This document shows positions 1-6,561 of a stretch of DNA of 9,212 nucleotides, piece by piece. The number at the start of each line of letters is the position of its first letter. Position 1 is the stretch's first letter. Source of the stretch: Cyclobacteriaceae bacterium (GTDB lineage Bacteria; Bacteroidota; Bacteroidia; Cytophagales; Cyclobacteriaceae). The stretch covers positions 1 through 9,212 of the forward strand of contig VFKK01000046.1 of the NCBI GenBank assembly GCA_009885605.1, read 5' to 3'. The translations under genes were made by a program, and so were the position numbers. The notes under the pieces were generated by a model. The model had not been told where the DNA came from. It was given only the letters and a program-made list of their open reading frames with translations, and ran no database searches.

Positions 1-28
1 CTTCAGAGCTTGTTTTATTTGGCTAGTG

Positions 29-58
29 GCAAGAAAGCGTACATACATAATAAATATT
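29..58 (+). repeat. Imperfect 30-nt direct repeat, copy 1 (copy 2 at 189-218)
   Basis: Positions 29-58 and 189-218 match at 25 of 30 bases by eye. Both begin GCAA, then have AAGCG, and both end in an identical 14-nt block ACATAATAAATATT (45-58 and 205-218). The copies are 160 bp apart and bracket the C5T3/A3G5 hairpin. Five mismatches make a recent target-site duplication unlikely. They may be two degenerate members of an interspersed intergenic repeat. Confidence 0.6.
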
Positions 59-124
59 ATGCGTATCCGGATATCTGCACGATGGATAGAAGCCTATCGG
101 TTTTAATGATGCGGAAATGTGACT

Positions 125-158
125 CCCCCTTTTTTAAAGGGGGTTAGGGAGATTTTTT
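125..158. terminator. C5T3/A3G5 hairpin with trailing T-run, terminator or dispersed repeat
   Basis: CCCCCTTT (125-132) pairs perfectly with AAAGGGGG (136-143) across a TTT loop. Nine bases later a run of six T follows (153-158). A second, competing pairing is CTCCC (123-127) with GGGAG (147-151). The T-run is too far from the stem for a textbook intrinsic terminator. This kind of C-rich/G-rich hairpin followed by TTAGGGAGAT also looks like an interspersed intergenic repeat, but I cannot count copies from one window. Confidence 0.45.
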
Positions 159-188
159 AATTCAAATCCCAACTCAATTCTGTTACGT

Positions 189-218
189 GCAATCAAGCGG
201 ATACACATAATAAATATT
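189..218 (+). repeat. Imperfect 30-nt direct repeat, copy 2
   Basis: This is the partner of the copy at 29-58. The shared 14-nt 3' block lies at 205-218, directly before the cstA terminator stem. The mismatches sit at repeat positions 5-6 and within 12-16. Confidence 0.6.
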
Positions 219-221
219 CAA

Positions 222-259
222 CCCCGGCCTTTTTCAAAAGTTATCCGGGGCTGTTTTTT
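222..259. terminator. Hairpin terminator just after cstA
   Basis: CCCCGG (222-227) pairs with CCGGGG (245-250) around a 17-nt loop, 7 bp past the cstA stop codon (258-260 on the minus strand). On the plus strand the stem is followed by T254-T259, so it would also stop transcription arriving from the left. On the minus strand the tail is only TTGAATATTT, a weaker T-tract. A bidirectional terminator is the best reading. Confidence 0.6.
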
Positions 260-1892
260 ATACCGCCTTGATAGGAGCCGCCACCTTCTTTTTTAAACTT
301 TTATATGCAAGGACCATCAGTGAAATAGCCAAAACAAATAATAGACTTGCGATCAGGGATAGCACGTAGACCTCGTCCTGGAAATTTTTCCAGGCAAATA
401 AACCCAGAGAGGCCAAAGTGACTGTGAACATGAAGAACATCGGAATGGTCACGAACCAGGCATTTATTTTTTTCTTGATCAGCCATATTGCAATAGTCAA
501 CAGTGCCAAAGCAGCTAATAACTGATTTGCAGATCCAAAGATCGGCCAGAGGGTATTAAACTCACCTGAGGCTAATAAAAGGATAGAAAGTATGACAACC
601 AGCGTCGTAGAGATGTATCTGTTTTTAGCTACGAATTGCGCCGCAGGCTGAGGCACATCTTCAAAATATTCCTGAAGAGTAAATCTTGCCAATCGTGTGC
701 ACGTGTCAAGTGTGGTCAAAGCAAAAGCAGAAACAGTCAATGCCACGAATCCCACGGCAAATTCCTCGGAAATACCCAAAGAAGAAATCATCCCTCCGAT
801 TCCTGTTGAAAATAAGGACACGGGACCATCAGTCGCCAATCGATCGATATATTCCGATCGGCCAAGTACAATTACGGCACCCACAGCAATGATCGCTAAG
901 AAAGATTCAATCAACATTCCCCCGAATCCCACAATTTTGGCATCGCTTACTTTATCTAATTGCTTGGAAGTAGTGCCCGAAGCCACTAATGAATGAAATC
1001 CGCTAATTGCACCGCAAGCAATAGTCACAAACAATACCGGAAATACATATCCCAAATTTTCATCTGTCACGTGAACCTCATTGCTCATTTGGATTTCCGG
1101 ATTTGCAACTATCACTCCTAAAACTGCGGCTATCATCATACCATAAAGAAGGTAACTATTGAGATAATCTCTTGGCTGGAGCAAAAAACTGACTGGAGTC
1201 ACAGAGGCAAGAAAGGCATATCCCAAAAGCCCCAGGATCCAAAACTCATAACTCATATCAATAGGAAGTTTTGTCCCGAGATAGACAAAATAGTACATGA
1301 GAATTACTCCAACCACTGTAAGAATTAAAAATGGCACTTTTTTGTCGGCGACCATTTTATTTACCCATCCAAAAGCTATTGCCAGGAAAATGAATAAAAT
1401 TGATGCTGAAGCTACACCCGGATTGGCAACAAATGTCTTAGCTATAATGTCTGAAAATACGCCGATGACCAGAATCAGGGTAGAAAAGCTAAAAAGAATA
1501 AAAAGTTGCTTTCCTCTTAGACCGATTTGGTTTCGGATAATTACTCCGATTGATTTACCATCTGTTCGAAGGGAGGCTGCCATACTCCCCAAATCATGTA
1601 CTGCTCCAAAGAAGATTCCACCGGCAAGAATCCAAATGACTGCAGGAATCCATCCAAATGTCACCGCAATGATGGGCCCAACGATTGGACCAGCTCCAGC
1701 TATGGAAGCAAAATGATGTCCCAAAACGACTATTGGTTTGCTTGGTTCATAATCAATCCCATCCCGATGGGTATGAGATGGTGCAGGTGTATCATCATTC
1801 AATCCAAATTTTTTGTAGACATAGGTCCCGTAGATTCGATAGGCAAGAAGAAGGATGATACCTGAAATCAGGAGTAGGACCGATAGACTCAT
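258..1892 (-). CDS. cstA: CstA-family carbon-starvation transporter (short form)
   Basis: This is a polytopic inner-membrane protein of the CstA/BtsT family, whose studied members import peptides or pyruvate, often when carbon is scarce. At 544 residues it is shorter than the roughly 700-residue E. coli CstA and BtsT and fits the compact form. Family signatures are clear near the N-terminus: GHHFASIAGAGPIVGP at residues 58-73, followed by a helix ending AVHDLGSM (97-104) and DGKSIG (111-116). The rest is a series of hydrophobic helices, with a basic tail KSLKKK before the end. The start ATG is at 1892 (MSLSVLLLIS, directly entering the first helix); no Shine-Dalgarno precedes it, as is usual in Bacteroidota. 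It is transcribed alone, away from the gene at 2180, and a hairpin follows its stop. Family assignment is strong. The substrate, peptide versus pyruvate or another small acid, cannot be read from the sequence. Confidence 0.93.
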   Translation of the reverse strand: MSLSVLLLISGIILLLAYRIYGTYVYKKFGLNDDTPAPSHTHRDGIDYEPSKPIVVLGHHFASIAGAGPIVGPIIAVTFGWIPAVIWILAGGIFFGAVHDLGSMAASLRTDGKSIGVIIRNQIGLRGKQLFILFSFSTLILVIGVFSDIIAKTFVANPGVASASILFIFLAIAFGWVNKMVADKKVPFLILTVVGVILMYYFVYLGTKLPIDMSYEFWILGLLGYAFLASVTPVSFLLQPRDYLNSYLLYGMMIAAVLGVIVANPEIQMSNEVHVTDENLGYVFPVLFVTIACGAISGFHSLVASGTTSKQLDKVSDAKIVGFGGMLIESFLAIIAVGAVIVLGRSEYIDRLATDGPVSLFSTGIGGMISSLGISEEFAVGFVALTVSAFALTTLDTCTRLARFTLQEYFEDVPQPAAQFVAKNRYISTTLVVILSILLLASGEFNTLWPIFGSANQLLAALALLTIAIWLIKKKINAWFVTIPMFFMFTVTLASLGLFAWKNFQDEVYVLSLIASLLFVLAISLMVLAYKSLKKKVAAPIKAV

Positions 1893-2136
1893 AATGTGTT
1901 ATTTGGGCAATTGGTAAAATGATAGATTCTTAATTGGTCATTCAGAGATTTTCCAATATAAAGTAAATAGATCTCTTGGGAAAACTGATTCAATGAAAGG
2001 CAAAGAATTGGTATTGGGCAGTAAATTGGAAGGACTAGTTTGTTCAAGGTCTTATCAAAATAAATACTTGGAAAGGAAATGGTTTCAAATTTACTCCTTT
2101 GCCAGGCTCAAATTCCAGTAAAGAATTAACCTCGAG
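1893..2136. other. Divergent intergenic spacer between cstA and the NTAQ1-like gene
   Basis: No ORF or RNA gene is evident. The cstA promoter must lie here on the minus strand, but no exact TAnnTTTG element was found in that orientation. The promoter for the rightward gene is listed separately. Nothing else was recognised. Confidence 0.5.
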
Positions 2137-2170
2137 TTGAATCCTTTGGAAGGTAACTATGCTACCTTTG
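2137..2170 (+). promoter_or_regulatory. Promoter of the NTAQ1-like gene, overlapped by a dyad
   Basis: TACCTTTG at 2163-2170 matches the Bacteroidota -7 element TAnnTTTG exactly. TTG at 2137-2139 lies 23 bp upstream, within the 17-23 bp spacing known for Flavobacterium promoters. Transcription would begin about 5-7 nt downstream, near 2175-2177, leaving only a few bases before the ATG at 2180. A perfect dyad AAGGTA (2150-2155) / TACCTT (2163-2168), 7-nt spacer, overlies the -7 element. It could be a repressor site. Confidence 0.55.
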
Positions 2171-2179
2171 TGAGAACAA

Positions 2180-2743
2180 ATGGAAATTAAAGAATTTAAA
2201 TACTCGGCAAATTTTTGCGAAGAAAATATATGGCACTTATGTCAGAATCCTGAATTAGAGAATTTTTCAAAAAGGGTGTTTATAGTTTCAAATAGCAATA
2301 GGAATTGCCAATTCAGATTTCAAAAATCGATCAATGATGAGGAATTCGTTTGGTGGAATTACCATGTGATTTTATTTGCTTCCAATGAGAATTCAAGCCT
2401 GATTTATGACTTTGATTCGACCTTGCCCGTCCCACTTTCAGGGAAAGAATACTTGGAAAAGACCTTTTTGAGTAATGAAAATTGGAAAGAAAATGACCTT
2501 CCGGGCTTCAAGTTGATTGATGCCATTGATTACATTAACTCTTTTATTTCTGATAGAAGCCACATGAAAGATGTAGATGGAAACTGGCTTTCAACACCTC
2601 CAAAATGGCCAATTATTGGGAAAGATGGGGGAGCACTTCCCTTGCCTGAATTATTGGATTTTACACTTGCCAGTAAGGAGCGTGTCTACACCCTTGATGA
2701 AGTTTTTGCCTTGGTAGGTGAATTTGAGTTTGAAATAAATTAA
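2180..2743 (+). CDS. Protein N-terminal glutamine amidohydrolase (NTAQ1-like)
   Basis: This 187-residue cytosolic protein resembles eukaryotic NTAQ1, which deamidates an N-terminal glutamine to glutamate, making a protein a target for the N-degron pathway. The resemblance runs along the whole length: CEENIW at residues 13-18, WWNYHVILF at 58-66, YDFDSTLPVP at 76-85, SDRSHMKDVDGNW at 124-136 and a C-terminal VYTLDEV at 169-175. The human Cys-His-Asp triad (C28, H81, D97) maps to C13, H62 and D77 with nearly the same His-Asp spacing (15 versus 16). All catalytic residues are present, so activity is likely. The ATG at 2180 leaves a normal short lead before the catalytic Cys. The gene stands alone between cstA (divergent) and accD (own promoter). 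Bacterial partners would be a Glu-accepting aminoacyl-transferase (Bpt type) and ClpS/ClpAP; none is in the window. Function in this organism is inferred from homology. Confidence 0.88.
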   Translation: MEIKEFKYSANFCEENIWHLCQNPELENFSKRVFIVSNSNRNCQFRFQKSINDEEFVWWNYHVILFASNENSSLIYDFDSTLPVPLSGKEYLEKTFLSNENWKENDLPGFKLIDAIDYINSFISDRSHMKDVDGNWLSTPPKWPIIGKDGGALPLPELLDFTLASKERVYTLDEVFALVGEFEFEIN

Positions 2744-2935
2744 AAACTTAAAATTGGGATAAGTTGCTAATTGTTAAATCTTACTTCATAGGCTGAAGAT
2801 TCATCTCTTGATTTTTCATTTCCACTCAATAATGTTTAGGGGATTAAGCCCGGGAAATGATATCTGGTTTTATTTAATGGATATAAGGTCTAAATTTGTG
2901 TCCCTTTGACTTGTCAAAAAATCTAAAAACTCAAT
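2744..2935 (+). promoter_or_regulatory. accD upstream region with -7 element TAAATTTG at 2891-2898
   Basis: TAAATTTG (2891-2898) is an exact TAnnTTTG match. It predicts a start near 2903-2905 and an untranslated leader of about 31 nt before the accD ATG at 2936. No TTG was seen at the expected distance upstream. The leader is A-rich and lacks a Shine-Dalgarno sequence. No terminator for the preceding gene was recognised in the rest of the spacer. Confidence 0.6.
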
Positions 2936-3778
2936 ATGGCTTGGTTTAAAAGAACTGATAAAGGCATCAAAACCTCAACAGCTGAGAAGAAAGATGCGCC
3001 TGATGGCCTTTGGTTTAAAACTCCTAACGGAAGTATAATCCATACCCGTGAACTTAAGAATAACTCCTACGTGTGTCCTGACGATGATTTTCATGTGAAA
3101 ATTGGTTCAAAGGAATACTTCGAAATTTTATTCGATGATAATAAGTTCAAGGAGCTGGATAAGGATATGAAGTCTGGGGATCCCTTAAAATTTGTTGATA
3201 CTAAGCCTTATTCCTCCAGAATTGAAGCCACTATTGTAAAAACAGAGCTCAATGATGCTGTTAGGTCTGCTGTAGGCAAAATGAATGGACTTGATATTGT
3301 CGTGGCTTGTATGGATTTCAATTTTATAGGCGGATCTATGGGTTCAGTGGTAGGTGAGAAAATTGCCAGAGCTATTGATCATTCACTTAAAAACAAGATT
3401 CCATTCCTGATGATTTCCAAATCAGGAGGTGCCAGAATGATGGAAGCTGGGTTTTCTTTGATGCAAATGGCCAAAACTTCAGCGAAGCTTGCGCTACTTG
3501 ATCAATCAGGAATTCCTTATATCTCCCTTTTGACTGACCCGACCACAGGAGGTGTGACAGCATCTTATGCCATGTTGGGGGATTTCAATATTGCAGAGCC
3601 GGGAGCTTTGATCGGATTTGCAGGCCCCAGAGTAATAAGAGAGACTATTGGAAAGGATTTACCAAAGGGTTTTCAAAGCTCAGAATTTGTTTTGGAACAC
3701 GGATTTCTTGATTTCATCATCGACAGAAGGCAGTTGAAAAGCAGATTGACCAGTCTTTTAAACCTCCTGAACAATTAA
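2936..3778 (+). CDS. accD: Acetyl-CoA carboxylase carboxyltransferase subunit beta
   Basis: AccD pairs with AccA to form the carboxyltransferase that moves the carboxyl group from carboxybiotin to acetyl-CoA, the first committed step of fatty-acid synthesis. The 280-residue length and start (MAWFKRTDKGI) fit Bacteroidota AccD. The crotonase-like carboxyltransferase core shows SKSGGARMMEAG (161-172), LLTDPTTGGVTAS (198-210), GFAGPRVIRETIG (227-239) and a C-terminal EHGFLDFIIDRR (254-265). The N-terminal zinc ribbon, normally four cysteines in a CxxC...CxxC pattern, is eroded: T29 and G32 stand where the first pair is expected, and only C47 remains of the second pair (D50 replaces its partner). 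Zinc binding there is improbable. accA is not in the window, which is common. The gene appears to have its own promoter, and nqrF downstream has another. Confidence 0.95.
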   Translation: MAWFKRTDKGIKTSTAEKKDAPDGLWFKTPNGSIIHTRELKNNSYVCPDDDFHVKIGSKEYFEILFDDNKFKELDKDMKSGDPLKFVDTKPYSSRIEATIVKTELNDAVRSAVGKMNGLDIVVACMDFNFIGGSMGSVVGEKIARAIDHSLKNKIPFLMISKSGGARMMEAGFSLMQMAKTSAKLALLDQSGIPYISLLTDPTTGGVTASYAMLGDFNIAEPGALIGFAGPRVIRETIGKDLPKGFQSSEFVLEHGFLDFIIDRRQLKSRLTSLLNLLNN

Positions 3779-3911
3779 TCAGTTATCTCAACAAAAAGAC
3801 GCTGTAATCAGTCCAAATTTGAAGTGAAGGATAGCCTGTTTTTATGATTATTAAATATATTTGTGTTCCCAAATCGGGTTCAATCCATACGAAAAGTAAA
3901 ACCAATATTTC
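3779..3911 (+). promoter_or_regulatory. nqrF upstream region with -7 element TATATTTG at 3856-3863
   Basis: TATATTTG (3856-3863) is an exact TAnnTTTG match about 48 nt before the nqrF ATG, giving a leader of roughly 42 nt. No TTG was found 17-23 bp upstream; only T-rich sequence lies there. This supports nqrF being transcribed independently of accD. No hairpin terminator for accD was recognised. Confidence 0.6.
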
Positions 3912-5216
3912 ATGGGTTCTGTAATTATTACATCCATCGTAGCATTCACCGTCATCATTTTGCTACTGGTATTTATTCTCTTGTACGCTCAGTCTAAGCT
4001 TGTGTCCTCAGGAGATGTTAAGATTATCATCAACGGAGATGAGTCAAATCCAGTCGTGGCAGCTGCCGGGACTAGCTTATTGTCAACGCTTGGAGGTCAG
4101 AAGATTTTCTTGCCTTCTGCATGTGGAGGCGGTGGTACTTGTGCCATGTGTAAGTGTGTTGTGGAAGAGGGAGGCGGAGAAGTACTGCCAACTGAAATCG
4201 GACATCTTAGTAGAGCCGAACAAAAAGGTCATGTACGTCTGGCATGCCAAGTAAAGGTGAAGCAGGATATGAAAATCCGCGTACCTGAGGAAATCTTTGG
4301 TATTAGAAAGTGGGAATGTGAAGTAGTTTCTAACTACAACGTTTCGACTTTCATCAAAGAATTTAAAGTTAAACTTCCTGAGGGAGAAACACTTCATTTC
4401 GAATCAGGAGGATATATCCAGGTCGATGTACCTGTGATTAAAGTGAGCTTTAAGGACATGGATATCACCCCACATCCTGATTTGGGTCACCCCGCCGATG
4501 TTTACAAAAGCGATTGGGATAAGTTTGGTTTGTGGAATTTGGTGATGAAAAACGATGAAGAATTGTTCAGAGCGTATTCCATGGCTAACCACCCGGCTGA
4601 AGGAAATATTGTGATGCTGACCATTCGTATCGCTACCCCGCCTTGGGACAGAGCTAACAACAAATGGATGGACGTCAATCCGGGAGTTTGTTCCTCTTAC
4701 GTTTTCTCAAGAAAGCCGGGTGATAAAGTGACTATTTCAGGTCCTTACGGTGAATTCCATATCAATCCGACTGAAAGAGAGATGATCTATATCGGTGGTG
4801 GTGCAGGCATGGCTCCACTGAGATCTCATATTTTCCATTTATTCCACACGGAGAAAACTCATAGAAAAGTTTCTTACTGGTATGGTGGTAGATCCAAAAA
4901 AGAACTTTTTTACACTCCTCAATTCAGGGCAATCGAAAAAGAATTTCCAAATTTCCAATTCAATATTGGATTATCCGAGCCCCTTCCTGAGGACAACTGG
5001 AAAATCAAAAAGTCATTGGATGACAAAGAAGCTGATGGTTATGTAGGATTTATCCACCAAGTTCTTTTCGAAAATTATCTCAAAAATCATTCGGAACCGG
5101 ATGAGGTTGAATACTACCTTTGCGGGCCTCCATTGATGAATGCGGCAGTTCTCAAATTGCTGGATGATATAGGAATTCCTCAGGAGAACATAAGATTTGA
5201 CGACTTCGGAGGATAA
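3912..5216 (+). CDS. nqrF: Na+-translocating NADH:quinone reductase subunit F
   Basis: NqrF is the NADH-oxidising entry subunit of Na+-NQR, the six-subunit membrane complex that couples NADH oxidation to sodium export. The 434-residue protein has all expected parts in order. One N-terminal membrane anchor spans about residues 4-25. A plant-type [2Fe-2S] ferredoxin domain carries C71, C77, C80 and C112. The FAD domain has the RAYS motif at 220-223. The NADH-binding lobe has GGGAGMAPLRSH at 295-306 and YLCGPPLMN at 402-410. The C-terminus is the typical FDDFGG. No cofactor residue is missing. Notably nqrA-E are not adjacent: accD lies upstream and a terminator plus an unrelated operon lie downstream, whereas nqrABCDEF is usually one cluster. 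Either nqrF has moved, or this is a second copy. It could also serve another acceptor, but resemblance to NqrF is strong over the full length. Confidence 0.95.
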   Translation: MGSVIITSIVAFTVIILLLVFILLYAQSKLVSSGDVKIIINGDESNPVVAAAGTSLLSTLGGQKIFLPSACGGGGTCAMCKCVVEEGGGEVLPTEIGHLSRAEQKGHVRLACQVKVKQDMKIRVPEEIFGIRKWECEVVSNYNVSTFIKEFKVKLPEGETLHFESGGYIQVDVPVIKVSFKDMDITPHPDLGHPADVYKSDWDKFGLWNLVMKNDEELFRAYSMANHPAEGNIVMLTIRIATPPWDRANNKWMDVNPGVCSSYVFSRKPGDKVTISGPYGEFHINPTEREMIYIGGGAGMAPLRSHIFHLFHTEKTHRKVSYWYGGRSKKELFYTPQFRAIEKEFPNFQFNIGLSEPLPEDNWKIKKSLDDKEADGYVGFIHQVLFENYLKNHSEPDEVEYYLCGPPLMNAAVLKLLDDIGIPQENIRFDDFGG

Positions 5217-5227
5217 AGAATTTAAAT

Positions 5228-5248
5228 CCCGCTCAGGCGGGTTTTTTT
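5228..5248 (+). terminator. Intrinsic terminator of nqrF
   Basis: CCCGC (5228-5232) and GCGGG (5237-5241) form a 5-bp G/C stem with a TCAG loop, followed at once by seven T (5242-5248). It starts 11 bp after the nqrF stop and is a textbook rho-independent terminator. Confidence 0.9.
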
Positions 5249-5331
5249 ATTTTACGGGATTAAGATTTTCACTCAGTCTGTGTTTTTTCAGCTCTTTTAT
5301 TAAAAGAATTAATCATATCTGAATTTTTTTA

Positions 5332-5367
5332 AATTCCTCATTTGGGATGTAATTCAAATGAGGAATT
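5332..5367. promoter_or_regulatory. Perfect 13-bp dyad upstream of the ureohydrolase-murQ operon
   Basis: AATTCCTCATTTG (5332-5344) is the exact reverse complement of CAAATGAGGAATT (5355-5367), with a 10-nt spacer. The right arm ends 16 bp before the candidate -7 element at 5384, thus covering the -33 region. There is no T-run after either side that would make it a normal terminator. It could be an operator for a dimeric regulator, or a hairpin at the tail of readthrough nqrF transcripts. Confidence 0.6.
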
Positions 5368-5383
5368 GAGGATCAATTTTGAT

Positions 5384-5391
5384 TATTTTTA
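5384..5391 (+). promoter_or_regulatory. Candidate -7 promoter element TATTTTTA
   Basis: The element matches TAnnTTTG at all fixed positions except the last. It predicts a start near 5396-5398 and a leader of about 12-14 nt before the ATG at 5410. It is the only reasonable promoter match between the nqrF terminator and this gene, but it is not exact. Confidence 0.4.
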
Positions 5392-5409
5392 CTTCACACC
5401 TCACCCCTT

Positions 5410-6561
5410 ATGAATATCCAATCCTTTTTTGACCCAGTAGCAGAATACCTTTGGCAGAATAAACATACGGAGAACTCGATCTTCCGTCAGCTTCATTTTC
5501 ATGGTGAGGAATTTCCGGACCTGAAAGGAGTACAGATTGCATTAGTTGGTTTAAAGGAAACCCGTGGTGTAAAGAAAACCGAGAGTGTAGAGCGCGGAAG
5601 TTCGGAAATCAGAGAAAAGCTTTACGAACTTAAGAAAGGTTTCGGTTCTTACCGGGTTGCAGATCTTGGCGATCTCATTTCAGGAGAAACCCTGGCGGAA
5701 ACCTATCAGCGAATTCAACAGGTAGGTGAATACCTGATGAAGCACCAGATTCTTCCTATTTACTTTGGAGGAACCCACGACTTGGATTACGGCCAATATT
5801 TGTCTTATCAAAAGATGAAAAAACTGGTGAGCCTCCTGACAGTGGATGCAAAACTGGATATGGAGGAGGAAGGAATGATGTCTGACCAACACACACAGGA
5901 AATCATTCTCCATCAGCCCAACTTCCTTTTTACTTATGCCCATTTAGCCTATCAAAGTTTTTTGGTTGACCCAACTTTGATCAATGTGGTTGAAAAACTC
6001 TATTTTGAGCATATAAGACTGGGAAAAGTAAGGTCAGATTTTAAGGAAATTGAGCCGTTAATTCGGAATTCTGATTTGTTGAGTTTCGATTTATGTGCCA
6101 TTCAATCAACAGATGCGCCGGGATGTTTGGATGCTCAGCCATTTGGATTGACGGCTGAGGAGGCTTGTCAGATTTGTTGGTTTGCAGGGATGAATGAAAA
6201 ACTCAGCTCGATCGGAATCTATGGCTACGAGCCATATTATGACGATTCTCAAAATAAAACTGCCAAAGTGGTGGCAGTGATGATTTGGTATTTTATAGAA
6301 GGGTTCTATTCCCGAAAAGACAGCTTATCATTCAAAAGCAGTGATTACACCAAGTACACGGTTTCACTGGATACCAAACCCAACACTTTGATTTTCTACA
6401 AGAGTAAAAGAAGTGGTAAATGGTGGATGGAAATCCCTCATAACGAGACCGATAAATTCGACAGAGTAAGTACAGTTCCTTGTAGTTACTCGGACTATCA
6501 AATGGCGCAAAAAGGAGAAATCCCTGAGCGCTGGATCAATGCCCAAATCAAATTGTATTGA
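5410..6561 (+). CDS. Arginase/formimidoylglutamase-fold protein with altered metal site
   Basis: This 383-residue protein belongs to the ureohydrolase (arginase) superfamily, whose active members use a two-manganese centre to hydrolyse guanidino or formimino groups. The fold motifs are in order: YFGGTHDLDYG at 118-128 (usual GGDHS), TVDAKLD at 144-150 (usual DAHxD), LLSFDLCAIQSTDAPG at 223-238 (usual SFDxDxxDPxxAPG) and GYEPYYD at 272-278. Of six usual metal ligands, H123, D146, D150 and D227 remain. The second-motif His is K148 and the last Asp is C229. It is therefore either a non-catalytic relative or uses a changed or single-metal site. An extra C-terminal segment (about 300-383) follows the core. 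Bacteroidota homologues are often labelled formimidoylglutamase; no histidine-degradation gene is here, so I withhold that name. It heads a compact operon and its TGA overlaps the next ATG by one base (TGATG). Confidence 0.85.
   Translation: MNIQSFFDPVAEYLWQNKHTENSIFRQLHFHGEEFPDLKGVQIALVGLKETRGVKKTESVERGSSEIREKLYELKKGFGSYRVADLGDLISGETLAETYQRIQQVGEYLMKHQILPIYFGGTHDLDYGQYLSYQKMKKLVSLLTVDAKLDMEEEGMMSDQHTQEIILHQPNFLFTYAHLAYQSFLVDPTLINVVEKLYFEHIRLGKVRSDFKEIEPLIRNSDLLSFDLCAIQSTDAPGCLDAQPFGLTAEEACQICWFAGMNEKLSSIGIYGYEPYYDDSQNKTAKVVAVMIWYFIEGFYSRKDSLSFKSSDYTKYTVSLDTKPNTLIFYKSKRSGKWWMEIPHNETDKFDRVSTVPCSYSDYQMAQKGEIPERWINAQIKLY

Larger units (their letters stand above)
1..257. other. Non-coding left flank downstream of cstA
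   Basis: No gene can be supported here. Frame 1 is open from the left edge to a TAG at 145-147 (48 codons), but it ends by running through a G/C hairpin and frame 2 is open over nearly the same stretch, so I do not call it. The stretch holds a 30-nt repeat pair, a 10-bp palindrome TATCCGGATA at 64-73, a small GATAG/CTATC stem near 85-98, a C5T3/A3G5 hairpin and the cstA terminator. It reads as a convergent or tail-end intergenic region carrying repeat debris. Confidence 0.6.

Noticed and set aside
1..147. Open frame 1 running in from the left edge (48 codons)
   Set aside because: It ends by reading through the C5T3/A3G5 hairpin, frame 2 is open over nearly the same length, and the peptide resembles nothing I recognise. 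A truncated gene cannot be excluded, but support is too weak.
697..1865. Plus-strand open frames opposite cstA (697-996, 1297-1716, 1596-1865)
   Set aside because: They overlap a confidently assigned gene entirely, overlap each other and have no domain or promoter.
5410..6561. Naming this gene hutG or arginase
   Set aside because: Two metal ligands are replaced and no histidine- or arginine-degradation gene is nearby, so only the fold family is supported.
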